Below, piece by piece: positions 51,401 to 61,446 of a DNA stretch of 64,000 bases (its first letter is position 1; every line of letters starts with the position of its first letter). The stretch spans positions 62,001-126,000 of the forward strand of contig CAKUZR010000002.1 in NCBI GenBank assembly GCA_934718065.1, in the 5' to 3' direction. The notes under the pieces are model-generated. The model ran no database searches. It worked only from the letters and a program-made list of their open reading frames with translations, and had not been told where the DNA came from. The stretch is from an uncultured Treponema sp. Lineage in GTDB: Bacteria; Spirochaetota; Spirochaetia; Treponematales; Treponemataceae. The position numbers were made by a program, and so were the translations under genes.

Positions 51401-51429
51401 TTGATTATTTTTCATTTCTAAGATATTTT
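51401..51429 (+). promoter_or_regulatory. Promoter for PUR-alpha protein gene
   Basis: TTGATT (51401-51406), 17-base spacer, TATTTT (51424-51429). AAGGAAGG stands shortly before the ATG at 51468. Confidence 0.5.
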
Positions 51430-51467
51430 ATAAGGAAACAGATTACATTTCTAAGGAAGGCAAAAAT

Positions 51468-51875
51468 ATGGGTGCACGTGGAGAACTTTACACAACAGAA
51501 GTTTATCTTGACAACCGTTCTTATTTTTTTAACGTAAAGGAAAATCGAACTGGAGATGTATTTCTTCAGATTGTAGAAAGCAAAACCCGCGACGGTTCAG
51601 ACGGAGAACGACATCAGATTGCAATTTTTGCCGATGATATGCAGAAAGTCCTTCAGGGACTTGACCGTTCATTAACTTATATTGAAAAAGACCGCAAAAA
51701 CCGCGCGAAAATCAAGGCCGAGAAAAAAGCCGCGAAAGAAGAAAAAACAAAGCGTCTTTACAGAATGAAGATTGAAAACGAACGTAATCCAAACGACGGA
51801 ATAAAGCGCACCGGCAGAATCCACGTTGTTTCAAAACGCCCGAAGACAGAAGAAGATTCAACAGCGCAGGAATAA
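51468..51875 (+). CDS. PUR-alpha-like nucleic-acid-binding protein (DUF3276)
   Basis: 135 residues. The first 85 (ARGELYTTEVYLDNRSYFFNVKENRTGDVFLQI, in pieces, then HQIAIFADDMQKVLQGL) match the PUR domain of spirochaetal and Bacteroidetes proteins such as Borrelia BpuR, which bind RNA and single-stranded DNA as dimers. The C-terminus is a highly basic tail (KAEKKAAKEEKTKRLYRMK). It is likely a post-transcriptional regulator. It has its own promoter and converges with rnhB at one base distance. Confidence 0.8.
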   Translation: MGARGELYTTEVYLDNRSYFFNVKENRTGDVFLQIVESKTRDGSDGERHQIAIFADDMQKVLQGLDRSLTYIEKDRKNRAKIKAEKKAAKEEKTKRLYRMKIENERNPNDGIKRTGRIHVVSKRPKTEEDSTAQE

Positions 51876-51876
51876 T

Positions 51877-52467
51877 TTAATATCTGAACGAAAGCCTCTG
51901 AATTGGGGAAGGTCCGATTTTATGGCAAATTTCCCGGTGGGCTTTTGTTGGATAGCCTTTGTGCTTTGCATATCCATATTCCGGATAAAGCTTGTCCATT
52001 TCGTACATTATGCGGTCACGGCCGACTTTTGCAATTATGCTTGCAGCCATTACAGAAGGATAATGCGCGTCGGCTTTAGGCTCGCATGATATCTGGAAAC
52101 ATTCTATTTTCGGGACAGTTGTTCCGTCTGCAATGCAGCTGATTTTGTAATCAGAAATACCGTGTTTTTCAGCCCATTCCGGAAGTTTCATCTTCATCAT
52201 TTCAAAGGCAAGCCGCATTGCGTACATGCTTGCGTTAAGAATATTTATCTTGTCAATTGTTTCGTGGCTTACAATCCCGATTCCCCAGCAGGCTTTTTCC
52301 TTTATAATAATTTCAGCCTGGTCTCTTTTCTTTTCTGAAAGCTTTTTCGAGTCGTTCAATATTTCAACTGGAAAATCTTCCGGCAAAACAACAGCTCCAG
52401 CCGTTACAGGACCAGCCAGCGGCCCTCTTCCAGCTTCGTCCAGACCGCACAACAAAACTGACGGCAT
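51877..52467 (-). CDS. rnhB: Ribonuclease HII
   Basis: Removes RNA from RNA-DNA hybrids and misincorporated ribonucleotides. 196 residues with GLDEAGRGPLAGPV (Asp10, Glu11), LNDSKKLSEKKR, CIADGTTVPK and SVMAASIIAKVGRDRIM. The start shares one base with the stop of the beta-helix gene upstream. Confidence 0.95.
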   Translation of the reverse strand: MPSVLLCGLDEAGRGPLAGPVTAGAVVLPEDFPVEILNDSKKLSEKKRDQAEIIIKEKACWGIGIVSHETIDKINILNASMYAMRLAFEMMKMKLPEWAEKHGISDYKISCIADGTTVPKIECFQISCEPKADAHYPSVMAASIIAKVGRDRIMYEMDKLYPEYGYAKHKGYPTKAHREICHKIGPSPIQRLSFRY

Positions 52468-54581
52468 TAAAAGCCTGCCTCGGAATTGTTTGAATATTCA
52501 ACTGAATGATTTTTTTTGTCCATAAAAACAGCGGCTCCGCTTCCAGAACGGTTTTTCAAATCGCCGGAAAATTCATTGTCTGAAATTGTTGAGTAAGTGT
52601 CAAAAAGTTCCGCCACGCGGCCAAGCGACGCTGTAACCTTGCATTCAGAATTTTTCAGCTCAAAAAGACCGCCCTGGACTGAAAAACCTACAGCAGTATC
52701 AGAAACCGCCGCGATTCTGGATTTTTTTATGCTCAGCTTTGACTGAACCGCCGAAACCACGCACGAATAATCCGCCGCAGAAACTGTTATTCCGGAATTT
52801 TCTATATTCACCACGGAATTGTCAGAATTTACAACAGTCGCATTTTTTCCAAATAAGCCGCTGAACTCAACATTGCTAAGAAAAAGAACACCGCGCTCAA
52901 CATTGAAGACATTTGAAGATTTTTTAGAAGAATCCTGCCCTTCATAGGAAATCAGCAAATCTGAAGCAGAAAAACTTGAATTTCTTATGTCAAAATTCGT
53001 GTCTGCGCCAAGAACAAGCCGGGCATTTTCCGCGCCTTGAATAGAACAGTTTGAATTTATCAAAATCCGTCCGCCCGGAACAGAAACTTTTCCTTTTACG
53101 TTTATCCTCAAGAAACGGCTTTCGTTTATAAAGGGAACAACATCCGCAAACGACGTGTACGGCGCATTTTTTGAGCCGTCCGCAGTTTTTTCCGCGCTTC
53201 CAGAATCTTCCCCGGAAGAAATTGTGCCGTCAATATAAAAATTGCAGGAATCAATTACAACAGAATATTCAGAAATTCTGCTTTTGTTTCCTTCTGAATC
53301 CATGCAGTACGCCAGAATTCTATACGCAACCGCGCCTTCTGAAGACGCTGGAAGCGAGAAAGTCTTTTTTGAAACAGGTGAAAAATCCTTGTCGGCAAGC
53401 TCGAAAAGCGCAGAAGTTGAATCGCCGGAATAATCTTCCGCAAGAACAACCGGACCTGAAAAATTCGCATAAATCTGGTTGTTTTCCGGGGATTCAATTG
53501 AAACCTCCGTGCCTTTCCGAATGAATTTTCCAGGAACAGACGGAGAAATCACCGGCTGGGCTGGATTTTTCTTGTTCACGGCAAACGGAATTTCAATTTT
53601 TCCCTGAAAAACCGAATCAAAATAAATTCCGGCTTCCAAAGTTCCCTTGAAACTGTCACCTTTGAAAGTATCGATTGCAATCTGGTCAAAAAGCTCCGAA
53701 GCATTTCCTTCAGAATCAAGAATTCCGAATTTATAGCCTTCCTGGCCTTCAAAAGAAACAGAAACCGCGCCGCCTTCCAGCTTTTCAGCATGAATCTGCG
53801 GTTTTGGCGGAAGAACGTAGAATTTCACGATATTTTCATCAGAATACGCAACGTCCTGCCACGAAATCATGTGGTTCGTGCCGCGGTCAAGAGAAACAGA
53901 AGCTTTTGGAAGCTCCCACCAGCCGTCATCGATTTTATAGATTTTCTTCCGGTCCTTGAAAGTCACGCTCGACCAGTCAGAAATCTCGAACGGAACATCT
54001 TTCCGCGAGTAAAGCCCTGAAACGGCGGAATGAACGTTTATCACAAAGCGCCATTTTGCCTTTCCGTCAGAAACTGTGCATGGAAGCTGCCGCGAAACAA
54101 CAGAATCCTTGCTTATAGAAAGCTCCCTTCCCGGCTCGAATTCATAATCCTTAGTTCCGAAAGAAAATTCAAGCGACGAAGGAATTGAAAAAACATTTCC
54201 GCATTCGTAGTCAACTGCGCCGCTGGAATTTATTGTCTCAACAAATCTGCGGGCATCCTCGTCTTCCGGAAGAGAAGCCGAGGCGACTTCATAATCAATT
54301 TTTTCAAGTTTCTTTTCGCCGTCTTTGTCCACCACCGCAACTGAAACAGAAACCGCGCCGTCAAGGTCAATAAGCACAGGCCCGTCGTATGCAATTCCGG
54401 AAGTTTCCGGGTCCTCGCCGCTAAGCGAATAGTAAACGCTGCTTGAAGCCGGTGCGGAAACCACAAGCACCTGCTTGTTTGCCCACACACCTTCAGCAGG
54501 ATTCAAAACCTGCGCGCCAGCATAAAAAAGCGACTGAAAGAAGAAAAAAGCAACTGTAAAAAGCCGAAATGTTTTTTTCAT
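52467..54581 (-). CDS. Secreted protein with chitobiase-C-like and beta-helix domains
   Basis: 704 residues with a signal peptide (to about FYAGAQ). Residues about 30-100 match the FN3-like C-terminal domain seen in chitobiases and many surface proteins (KQVLVVSAPASSSVYYSLSGEDPETSG). Residues about 480-690 form a parallel beta-helix with regularly spaced strands (VSVPGGRILINSNCSIQGAEN, FDIRNSSFSASDLLISYEG, VNIENSGITVSAAD). This suggests a carbohydrate- or envelope-binding surface protein; no catalytic residues could be identified. It starts five bases after the phosphoribosyltransferase gene. Confidence 0.6.
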   Translation of the reverse strand: MKKTFRLFTVAFFFFQSLFYAGAQVLNPAEGVWANKQVLVVSAPASSSVYYSLSGEDPETSGIAYDGPVLIDLDGAVSVSVAVVDKDGEKKLEKIDYEVASASLPEDEDARRFVETINSSGAVDYECGNVFSIPSSLEFSFGTKDYEFEPGRELSISKDSVVSRQLPCTVSDGKAKWRFVINVHSAVSGLYSRKDVPFEISDWSSVTFKDRKKIYKIDDGWWELPKASVSLDRGTNHMISWQDVAYSDENIVKFYVLPPKPQIHAEKLEGGAVSVSFEGQEGYKFGILDSEGNASELFDQIAIDTFKGDSFKGTLEAGIYFDSVFQGKIEIPFAVNKKNPAQPVISPSVPGKFIRKGTEVSIESPENNQIYANFSGPVVLAEDYSGDSTSALFELADKDFSPVSKKTFSLPASSEGAVAYRILAYCMDSEGNKSRISEYSVVIDSCNFYIDGTISSGEDSGSAEKTADGSKNAPYTSFADVVPFINESRFLRINVKGKVSVPGGRILINSNCSIQGAENARLVLGADTNFDIRNSSFSASDLLISYEGQDSSKKSSNVFNVERGVLFLSNVEFSGLFGKNATVVNSDNSVVNIENSGITVSAADYSCVVSAVQSKLSIKKSRIAAVSDTAVGFSVQGGLFELKNSECKVTASLGRVAELFDTYSTISDNEFSGDLKNRSGSGAAVFMDKKNHSVEYSNNSEAGF

Positions 54582-54586
54582 GTTTT

Positions 54587-55201
54587 TTATTTTTCACCGA
54601 ATAACGAGCCCAGAACCTTTCTCAGTTCCGGATCCTGCTTGAAGTAATTTTCCTCAAGTTCCTTTGTTGAAAGACCAACCAGCTCATGGCTCATATAATG
54701 AATCCAGCGGTCATTTTCTGGAGTGTCGATGACAAATTTTCTGCACCAGTAGTCCGGCTTGACAGGAGGCTGCTCCTTGTATTTGAATTCCTTGTAGTCA
54801 TGCACAACAACCTTGATGTTTTCACGAGGAACGCCGTAGTCATAAAGAATGTTCACAAGAGCATCAATTGTGTTTCCTGAATCATAAATATCGTCAATCA
54901 GCATAATCTGGTCGCCCGGGCGAAGATTTTTCGGAGGATAAGTCCAGCCGTCAACGTAAACGCGCGGAGTATTCTTTTTAATGTCAGTGTACGAGCGCGC
55001 CACAACCGCCGCATACAAAACAGGATGCTTGTCTTTGCGGACAATCTTATAATATTCGCTTATAACATTCGACATATAAGCGCCGCCGCGGAGAGAACAA
55101 TAAATTACATCCGGAACAAAATGATCCTCATTGTAAATTTTGTATGCAAGTTTCAATGCATCATTACGAACTGTATCATAGTTTAAAAATTCTTTTATCA
55201 T
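54587..55201 (-). CDS. Purine phosphoribosyltransferase-like protein
   Basis: 204 residues, type I PRTase fold. The PRPP loop is MLIDDIYDSGNTIDAL (about 100-115), with an N-terminal VPDVIYCSLRGGAYMSNV. The long C-terminal part (YWCRKFVIDTPENDRWIHYMSHEL) is like archaeal/bacterial hypoxanthine or xanthine-guanine phosphoribosyltransferases. The base specificity is not evident from the sequence. Confidence 0.8.
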   Translation of the reverse strand: MIKEFLNYDTVRNDALKLAYKIYNEDHFVPDVIYCSLRGGAYMSNVISEYYKIVRKDKHPVLYAAVVARSYTDIKKNTPRVYVDGWTYPPKNLRPGDQIMLIDDIYDSGNTIDALVNILYDYGVPRENIKVVVHDYKEFKYKEQPPVKPDYWCRKFVIDTPENDRWIHYMSHELVGLSTKELEENYFKQDPELRKVLGSLFGEK

Positions 55202-55223
55202 AGCACTTATTATAAATCAAAAA

Positions 55224-56186
55224 CTACTGATTGACAATTAAGTTGAAATCACCTTTAACAGGATAAAAATCATACTTTGTTCCAGCTATTGCCTGGGCGC
55301 AGATTCTTTTGCTGACGCCAAAATTATTTTCCGCCGCAATTTCCGCGGCTTTTCTTGGCATTTTTGAAACGCGCTGAACTGAATACTCAAGGTCGGAAAG
55401 AAGCTGCTGCACGGATTTTGCAGAATTTTCAGCCAAATCAGAGCGAACTACAAGCACCGAGCCGGGAATTATTCTTCCGTAGCCAAAAACCGCCTCGCAC
55501 TGCTCCTGAAGCTCCATCGCTACCCTTGCGTTTTTAGTCCGGTTGAAAATATCTGAAACCGCAGGCTCAGAGACAAGCACATAATCAGCCTTTTTCTGGA
55601 CGAATTCCGAAACCAGTTCCGCCTGGCTGTTTTTCAAGACAATTTCAACGCCGGCAGAGCCTTCCTCAACGGGAATTGAATTTTTTTCCAGCAGATTAAC
55701 CAGAAGATGCTCCGCAAAACCTTCGCCCGCAACATAAATTTTATTTCCAATCAAATCTGAAAAAGAAACTTTTGATTTTCGCCGGGAAACAATCTTGAAA
55801 TCAATGTCGCTCACAACCGCCATAACGCGTACTTGACCGCCGGAAGATTCGGCAAGTTTTTCAGCGGACTCTGAAGAAATAATGGCCGCGTCAATAAATC
55901 CATGCTTCATTTTGTAAAAAAGATCAAAAGGCTTGGAAAAAAATGTAAAGGAATATTTCTGGCTGGAGGAATTTTTCTCAAGTTCAGATTCTTCCGGGGA
56001 AGTTTCAGAATCGTTTTCAGAAGAAATTCCGGAGGATTTTTCAGAATTGATTTTCAAATTATCCGAATACATAAAAGCGAACGGAACAGCTTCCATTCCT
56101 CTTAGAATTCCTATGTTTATTTTTGCGGCGGCAAAAGTTTCCGCGGCCAGAAAAACCAAAAACATTGAAAACAGATTTTTTTTCAT
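55224..56186 (-). CDS. Periplasmic solute-binding-like protein
   Basis: 320 residues with a signal peptide (to about ETFAAA). KINIGILRGMEAVPFAFMY, FYKMKHGFIDAAIISSE and KIYVAGEGFAEHLLVNLLEKN match the type 2 periplasmic binding fold of NMT1/SsuA-like ABC substrate-binding proteins. A Ser/Glu-rich insertion (about 48-78) is unusual and may be a flexible loop. No cognate permease is adjacent: the ABC genes upstream are of Lol type. Confidence 0.65.
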   Translation of the reverse strand: MKKNLFSMFLVFLAAETFAAAKINIGILRGMEAVPFAFMYSDNLKINSEKSSGISSENDSETSPEESELEKNSSSQKYSFTFFSKPFDLFYKMKHGFIDAAIISSESAEKLAESSGGQVRVMAVVSDIDFKIVSRRKSKVSFSDLIGNKIYVAGEGFAEHLLVNLLEKNSIPVEEGSAGVEIVLKNSQAELVSEFVQKKADYVLVSEPAVSDIFNRTKNARVAMELQEQCEAVFGYGRIIPGSVLVVRSDLAENSAKSVQQLLSDLEYSVQRVSKMPRKAAEIAAENNFGVSKRICAQAIAGTKYDFYPVKGDFNLIVNQ

Positions 56187-56207
56187 ATCAAAACATCCTT
56201 GCCGGAA

Positions 56208-57539
56208 TCAGGATTTCCTGAAAATATCGAGAGGCTTTTCTTTTCCGGCTTTTACTGCTGGAACAACGGAAACAACCAGCGAAAGAACTAGAACTGAAAC
56301 GCAGACTAAAAAAAGCTCCCGGAACGGAATTGAAACCGGAATCGTTGTCAAATAGTAAGCCGGATCCAGAAGATGAATGCTTGAGAAATTTTCCGCGGCT
56401 CCGCCAGAAAAAACGTAAATCAGCTTTGAAAAGAAATTCACAATTCTTTCTATAGAATAGACCAGCTCGTTCGCGTTCACGGAAAGCAGAAGCCCCACTG
56501 GAAGGCCGATTAAAATTCCGCAGAATCCGCAGAAAATTCCTGCCGCCAGAAAAGAAAACGCAATTCCGCGGCTAGTTCCGCCGATGCTTTTCAAAATCGC
56601 AATTTCACGGCGGCGTTCCATAACAAGCATTACAATCGCGGAGCTTATGTTCACCGCCGCAACAAGAACAATCAGAGCCATTATAAAAACCAGAAGGACT
56701 TTTGTTGAAGCGAAATTTTCAAACTGGCTGGAATTCAGTTCCTTCCACGAATAAAAAAGTCCGTTTCCAAAGCTCGCCTCCTCGCATTGAGATTGAATTT
56801 CCTGAAGATTCTTTGAAAAAGTTTCTGAAGTTTTTATCATCACGGAAAAATTCGCCGCCGGCCGCGGAATCACAGAAAATCCTGTTTCAAGAGGAATAAA
56901 AATCCAGAGCGCGTCCATTTCCTGGTAGCCCGAAGAAACAACCGCCGCAACTTTAAAAACTGAAACTTTAGGCGAAACCGCGCCGTTTTTGCCGATATTT
57001 GTCGTAATCAGCCGGAACGTGCTTCCTGCCTTCAAATTTAAAAGCTCCGCCATTTTTGCGCCGACCACAGCGGATTTTTTGTCGTAAACAAAAGTTTTTA
57101 AGTCGCCGTCTGAAATTTCAAAAAGAGTTGAAAAATCTTTGTTCCGGAAAAAAATCTCCGGCTCAACAGCACGGATTCTAGCTCCTGTGCGGTAGGATTT
57201 TCCGGCGGCAAGACCGTCGCTTTCAATCTGCGGAAAAGCCCCGGTTACGCCCGGAACATTTTCAAAACGCTTTGCATACGCGGTGAATTTTTCAGCAGAC
57301 TCGGAAAAGACGCTCCGGCGGGAAATGAAATTTTCTAAATCGCTTGTGCTAAGCCCGATAATGCGCTGAACCATTCCGCTTATCATTCCGTCTGAAACCG
57401 AAAGAACCACAACAAGAGGAACAAGGCTGATTCCAATGCAGATTATTGCGCCGGCAATGCTTCTTCTTGCGGAAGATTTTTTAAGGCTCCGGGGAAAAAT
57501 CAAGCGGCTCGCAAACAAAAGTGAAGATTTGAACGTCAT
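56208..57539 (-). CDS. LolC/LolE-type ABC permease
   Basis: 443 residues with the MacB/LolC topology: one helix near the N-terminus (about 28-50), a large periplasmic domain (about 60-270) and three C-terminal helices (about 280-430). The TM2 region has VMERRREIAILKSIGGTSRGI, the typical coupling segment. Likely one half of a lipoprotein-releasing complex with the neighbouring ATPase and second permease. The start overlaps lolD by four bases. Confidence 0.85.
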   Translation of the reverse strand: MTFKSSLLFASRLIFPRSLKKSSARRSIAGAIICIGISLVPLVVVLSVSDGMISGMVQRIIGLSTSDLENFISRRSVFSESAEKFTAYAKRFENVPGVTGAFPQIESDGLAAGKSYRTGARIRAVEPEIFFRNKDFSTLFEISDGDLKTFVYDKKSAVVGAKMAELLNLKAGSTFRLITTNIGKNGAVSPKVSVFKVAAVVSSGYQEMDALWIFIPLETGFSVIPRPAANFSVMIKTSETFSKNLQEIQSQCEEASFGNGLFYSWKELNSSQFENFASTKVLLVFIMALIVLVAAVNISSAIVMLVMERRREIAILKSIGGTSRGIAFSFLAAGIFCGFCGILIGLPVGLLLSVNANELVYSIERIVNFFSKLIYVFSGGAAENFSSIHLLDPAYYLTTIPVSIPFRELFLVCVSVLVLSLVVSVVPAVKAGKEKPLDIFRKS

Positions 57540-58240
57540 TTCTGTGTCCCGATTTTTTCCAAATCAATTTTCTGAAGCGCTCCAGAATTTATTGAATAGC
57601 AGACATCGCCTTTTTTCGCCAGATTCTGGTCGTGAGTCACAAGAATCAAAGTTTTCTGATATTTATCCGCCATCTGAAAAAGCAAATTTCCAATCAGGGA
57701 AGCGTTTTCCGGGTCAAGATTTCCAGTCGGCTCATCCGCAAGAATCAGTTCCGGGTCGTTTATAAGCGCGCGAGCGACCGCAACCCGCTGCCGCTCGCCT
57801 CCGGAAAGCTCGCCGGGAAGATGGTTCAGCCTGCCTTCCAGTCCAACGTCGCAAAGAAGCCCCTTCGCTTTTTCAAGAGCCTTTTTCTTCGGCATTCCAG
57901 CCATAAACGCCGCCATATAAACATTTTCCAGCGCGGTAAAATCCTTTAAAAGATAATGAAACTGAAAAATCAGCCCAAGAAAACTAGAGCGGTACAAGGC
58001 CTGCTCTTTTTCAGAAAGTGAAGTCACATTCCACGGGCCGGCAAGAACCGTTCCGGAAGTCGCAGAGTCAATGCTTCCGATTATATTCAGGAGCGTGCTT
58101 TTTCCGCTTCCGCTCTGGCCGATTATGACAGTTTTGCTTCCTTCAGTGACATTCAGGTTAAGATTCTTGAAAATTGTAAGCTTTTCGCTGCCGTTTGAAT
58201 ACGTTTTTTCCAAATTGCTGATTTTCACTATATCATTCAT
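57536..58240 (-). CDS. lolD: LolD-type ABC transporter ATPase
   Basis: ATPase that powers extraction of lipoproteins from the inner membrane. 234 residues with Walker [10 protein letters not shown] (41-49), the Q-loop [16 protein letters not shown], signature [15 protein letters not shown] and Walker [13 protein letters not shown]. Overlaps both flanking permease genes (by four and eight bases). Confidence 0.93.
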   Translation of the reverse strand: MNDIVKISNLEKTYSNGSEKLTIFKNLNLNVTEGSKTVIIGQSGSGKSTLLNIIGSIDSATSGTVLAGPWNVTSLSEKEQALYRSSFLGLIFQFHYLLKDFTALENVYMAAFMAGMPKKKALEKAKGLLCDVGLEGRLNHLPGELSGGERQRVAVARALINDPELILADEPTGNLDPENASLIGNLLFQMADKYQKTLILVTHDQNLAKKGDVCYSINSGALQKIDLEKIGTQK

Positions 58241-59477
58241 CGTGAAGAACCTCCGAAACTTTTAAATCAAGGACATTTTTGCTTGCCTTCCAGGCAGCCC
58301 ACAGCGGAGAAGCGATTCCAAAAAGAGTTATAAAAAACACCTCGCGGAATACTATTTTGGCAGGAATTTGCGCAAAAACCGCAAACATATAGTTTTGTGT
58401 CAAAAATCCGGCGAAATCAAAAATGGGCTTTATGTTCACGCAAATCAAAAGTCCAAGCGCGAGCCCCAGAAACGAGCCGGCCGCCCCGCTTGTCAAACCG
58501 CGCATAATAAAAATCGACTTGATTTCAGACTCAGTTCCGCCAAGCGCAGAAAGAATTGAAATTTCCTGCCGACGCTCAAAAACCAGCCGACGCATTCCGT
58601 TGTAAATATTTATTCCGACCACAACAAAAATTATGCAGACAAGAAGCATAAGAATATTTTTTTCAATTCTTAACGCTCCAAAAAATGACTTGTTGAATTC
58701 ACGCCAGGACTGAATTTTTATTTCCGGGAATTTTACTTTGATTTCAGAAAGAGCCTCCACATCTTTTTCGTAGTTTTTCAGTTTTATGCTGAACAAAGGC
58801 TCGGAATCTTTTCCAAAATATTTTTCAGCGGACTCAAGGCTGACAAAACTGTAGGACTGCTCAATGTCAATATAATTGCAGGAAAAAATTCCTGTCACCG
58901 TGAACTGACGGTTCTGGGAAATCAGCGCGACATCTTTTCCTCCAGCCAGCGCCAGAAGGTTCACCGCAGAACCGACCGTAACGCCAAGCTGGTTCGCAAG
59001 CGCTTTTCCAAGGACAATTCCGTCCGAATCAAGATTGAATTTTCCAATAACGATTTTCACCTGGCTGCCGAAACCTTTGTCAATGTTCAGAATATCGGGG
59101 AAAACCGCGCGAACAACCGCCGCCGCCTGCTTGCTGTTTTTTCCAACAATCAGCCCCTGGGACTCAAAAAACGGCGAGACAGAGCTGATTCCTGGATTTT
59201 CGGCGCAAAAATCCAAAAAATCTGAAATCCGAGCCTCCGGAATTTCAGAAGCCCGAAGATGAGCCGAGGAAATTTCCATAATCGGATTTATCGAAAACGC
59301 CTGAAAACCGTTCATAACGCTCACAACGGCGACCAGCGTCATCACACCGAAGCAGATTCCCAGCGTTGACAAAATATTTGTCGCCGAAGAACGTCCGTTC
59401 CTGTCAATTTTTGCAAACCGCCGGGAAACTTCAAAAATCCATTTTGCCGATGATAAAAAGTTTTTGCTAGTTTTCAT
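58233..59477 (-). CDS. LolC/LolE-type ABC permease (second)
   Basis: 414 residues with the same topology as the other permease: TM1 at about 32-55 (LGICFGVMTLVAVVSVMNGF), a periplasmic domain, and VFERRQEISILSALGGTESEI before the last helices. The two permeases differ clearly in sequence, so this is a LolC plus LolE arrangement around one LolD. It overlaps the end of the upstream repeat-protein gene by 11 bases. Confidence 0.85.
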   Translation of the reverse strand: MKTSKNFLSSAKWIFEVSRRFAKIDRNGRSSATNILSTLGICFGVMTLVAVVSVMNGFQAFSINPIMEISSAHLRASEIPEARISDFLDFCAENPGISSVSPFFESQGLIVGKNSKQAAAVVRAVFPDILNIDKGFGSQVKIVIGKFNLDSDGIVLGKALANQLGVTVGSAVNLLALAGGKDVALISQNRQFTVTGIFSCNYIDIEQSYSFVSLESAEKYFGKDSEPLFSIKLKNYEKDVEALSEIKVKFPEIKIQSWREFNKSFFGALRIEKNILMLLVCIIFVVVGINIYNGMRRLVFERRQEISILSALGGTESEIKSIFIMRGLTSGAAGSFLGLALGLLICVNIKPIFDFAGFLTQNYMFAVFAQIPAKIVFREVFFITLFGIASPLWAAWKASKNVLDLKVSEVLHDE

Positions 59478-60558
59478 AATTCTGGACGCTCCTGACAGAA
59501 CCGTTCAAGTAAAGCAAGTCTTTTTTGCGCCGCCCTGCCTCGAAATATGACTCAACAACAAAACCGCCGTCAAAATTCATTGTTGTAACGTACGAATCTT
59601 CAGAGCTGTAAACCGTTGAAACCCGGAGTTTTCCGTTCTCATAAAAATAATAATCCGGCAGCCCGGACTGAATTTTGTACTGGTAGACATCTTTTTTTGA
59701 GTCCGTCCTGACGATTTTCGACCTGCTTTTATTGTACGAATATTCCTCGAAATATTTTTCAAGAATTTTGCCGCTTTCCGAATATTTCCATTCAGTTTTG
59801 CTGACTAAAACAAATCTTCCGGGCGATGAATCATCTTTTTTGAAAAGCTCGTAATTTTTTGAGCTCATAACACGCCCGTCTTTGTCATACAAAATTTCAT
59901 GTCTTTCATTTTCAGAAGAAAAAACGCTTGAAACAGGCTTCGAGCCTTCCGAATATTTGAATTCCTGGAGCTCTGCGATTTTTGAGGAAGAAATTCCGCC
60001 TGAAATATCCCAGTTTTCTTTTTTCACAAGGCGCATTTTTTCATCATAGTAGCTGCGGGTCGTTTTTTTTCCGTCTGATTTTACAATTATTCCGCCTGAA
60101 CCGTTTTTCTGCACGGAAAGATTTTCATCATCGTAGGAATAAAGCGAAAGAGTTCTGTCTTCGTAAAGATATTTTTTTTCCAGATGAGATTCAAGTTTCG
60201 CGGAACTGCTGAAAACCGCCGCGGAAATTTCATCGATTTCGTTTTTTTCTGAATTTTCAAGCAGTTCTGAAACAGCGGAATATTCGTCCGGCTGGCGCAC
60301 AGAAAAAATGCCGCCGTCCGCAAAAAGCGCGGAAATCCATTCGCCGTCATCCGCGGAAGAATCATAATCTTCAAACGAAAAAGAAATTTCCGGAAGCTGA
60401 AATCCCAGGAATTCACCAAGCGGAACTGGTCCCTGCTCAAAAGTCCACACAGGCAGGCTCAAAAATTCCGTCCACTGTTTGAGTTTAAAATCCTCTGCGT
60501 TCAAAAAAGCGGCTGAAAAAAACAAAATTACGGCGAGAAATCCTGGATTTTTTTTCAA
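59467..60558 (-). CDS. Secreted YwqK/MORN-like repeat protein
   Basis: 363 residues with a signal peptide (to about FLNAED). The second half contains repeats of the type YDxxGRVMSSKNYEL, YSESGKILEKYFEEY and YFYENGKLRVSTVYS, like the toxin/antitoxin YwqK or MORN-2 repeats of Gram-negative envelope proteins. The function is unknown. Its position just upstream of the lol genes suggests an envelope role. Confidence 0.6.
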   Translation of the reverse strand: MKKNPGFLAVILFFSAAFLNAEDFKLKQWTEFLSLPVWTFEQGPVPLGEFLGFQLPEISFSFEDYDSSADDGEWISALFADGGIFSVRQPDEYSAVSELLENSEKNEIDEISAAVFSSSAKLESHLEKKYLYEDRTLSLYSYDDENLSVQKNGSGGIIVKSDGKKTTRSYYDEKMRLVKKENWDISGGISSSKIAELQEFKYSEGSKPVSSVFSSENERHEILYDKDGRVMSSKNYELFKKDDSSPGRFVLVSKTEWKYSESGKILEKYFEEYSYNKSRSKIVRTDSKKDVYQYKIQSGLPDYYFYENGKLRVSTVYSSEDSYVTTMNFDGGFVVESYFEAGRRKKDLLYLNGSVRSVQNYEN

Positions 60559-60573
60559 AACGTTTAATTCCTT

Positions 60574-61446
60574 TTAAAGTCCCAAAAAATCATCAATATA
60601 TTTTTCCGCGGAAAAACGGGAGATATTTTCATATTTTTCGCCGTTGCAGACAAAAGCAACCGGAATTCCAAGCTCCTTTCCGATTCCAATTGCAACGCCG
60701 CCTTTTGCGGTTGAATCATATTTTGTAAGAATCACCGCGTCAAGCTTCACCGCCTCGTTGAAAACTTCCGCCTGGCGCAAAGCGTTCTGGCCGGTTGTAG
60801 CGTCAATCACAAGAATTTTTTTATAGCAGCCGTCCGTAGCTTTCTGCGAGCAAATCTTGTCAATTTTCTGAAGCTCCTTCACAAGATTTTCCTTGTTGTG
60901 AAGGCGTCCGGCTGTATCCGCAAGGACAAGGCCGCTGCCCTTCGCCGCGCAAGCCTCAGCAGCGTCAAAAACAACCGCCGCCGGATCAGAGCCGTGCTGG
61001 TGGCTTACAACGCGGACGCCCAGCTTTTCGCCATGAAGATTAAGCTGCTCGATTGCGGCCGCCCTGAAAGTGTCTGCCGACGCCATTACAATATTTTCAA
61101 CGCCGTTCCGTCTGAAAAAGCCGGCAAGCTTTGCAACGCTCGTTGTTTTTCCAACGCCGTTCACGCCAAGAATCATCCAGATATTTGTTCCGGAAGGATT
61201 CGGCTCAAGGTCAGTTTCCTTTACATATTCAAGGAGCATTTTTTTCAGCTCCAGCTTGACTTTTGTTTCATCGGAAATATGCTCTTTGCGGCAAATTTCT
61301 TCCAGCCTTTCAGAAAGCTCGAACGCAGTTTTTACGCCCACATCGCCTTCAATAAGATTGTCCGCAAGCTCGTCAAAAAAATCAGAGGAAAGTTGGTTTC
61401 CCTTGAAAAGTCTTTTTATTTTATCCTTGAACGATTCTTTTTCCAT
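60574..61446 (-). CDS. ftsY: Signal recognition particle receptor FtsY
   Basis: GTPase receptor that brings ribosome-SRP complexes to the membrane. 290 residues, a short form without the acidic A domain. Visible: N domain (1-85), GVNGVGKTTSVAKLAGF (94-110), ADTFRAAAIEQL, LADTAGRLHNKENLV, TKYDSTAKGG and the C-terminal FSAEKYIDDFLGL. Its ATG shares one base with the stop of the upstream gene. Confidence 0.95.
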   Translation of the reverse strand: MEKESFKDKIKRLFKGNQLSSDFFDELADNLIEGDVGVKTAFELSERLEEICRKEHISDETKVKLELKKMLLEYVKETDLEPNPSGTNIWMILGVNGVGKTTSVAKLAGFFRRNGVENIVMASADTFRAAAIEQLNLHGEKLGVRVVSHQHGSDPAAVVFDAAEACAAKGSGLVLADTAGRLHNKENLVKELQKIDKICSQKATDGCYKKILVIDATTGQNALRQAEVFNEAVKLDAVILTKYDSTAKGGVAIGIGKELGIPVAFVCNGEKYENISRFSAEKYIDDFLGL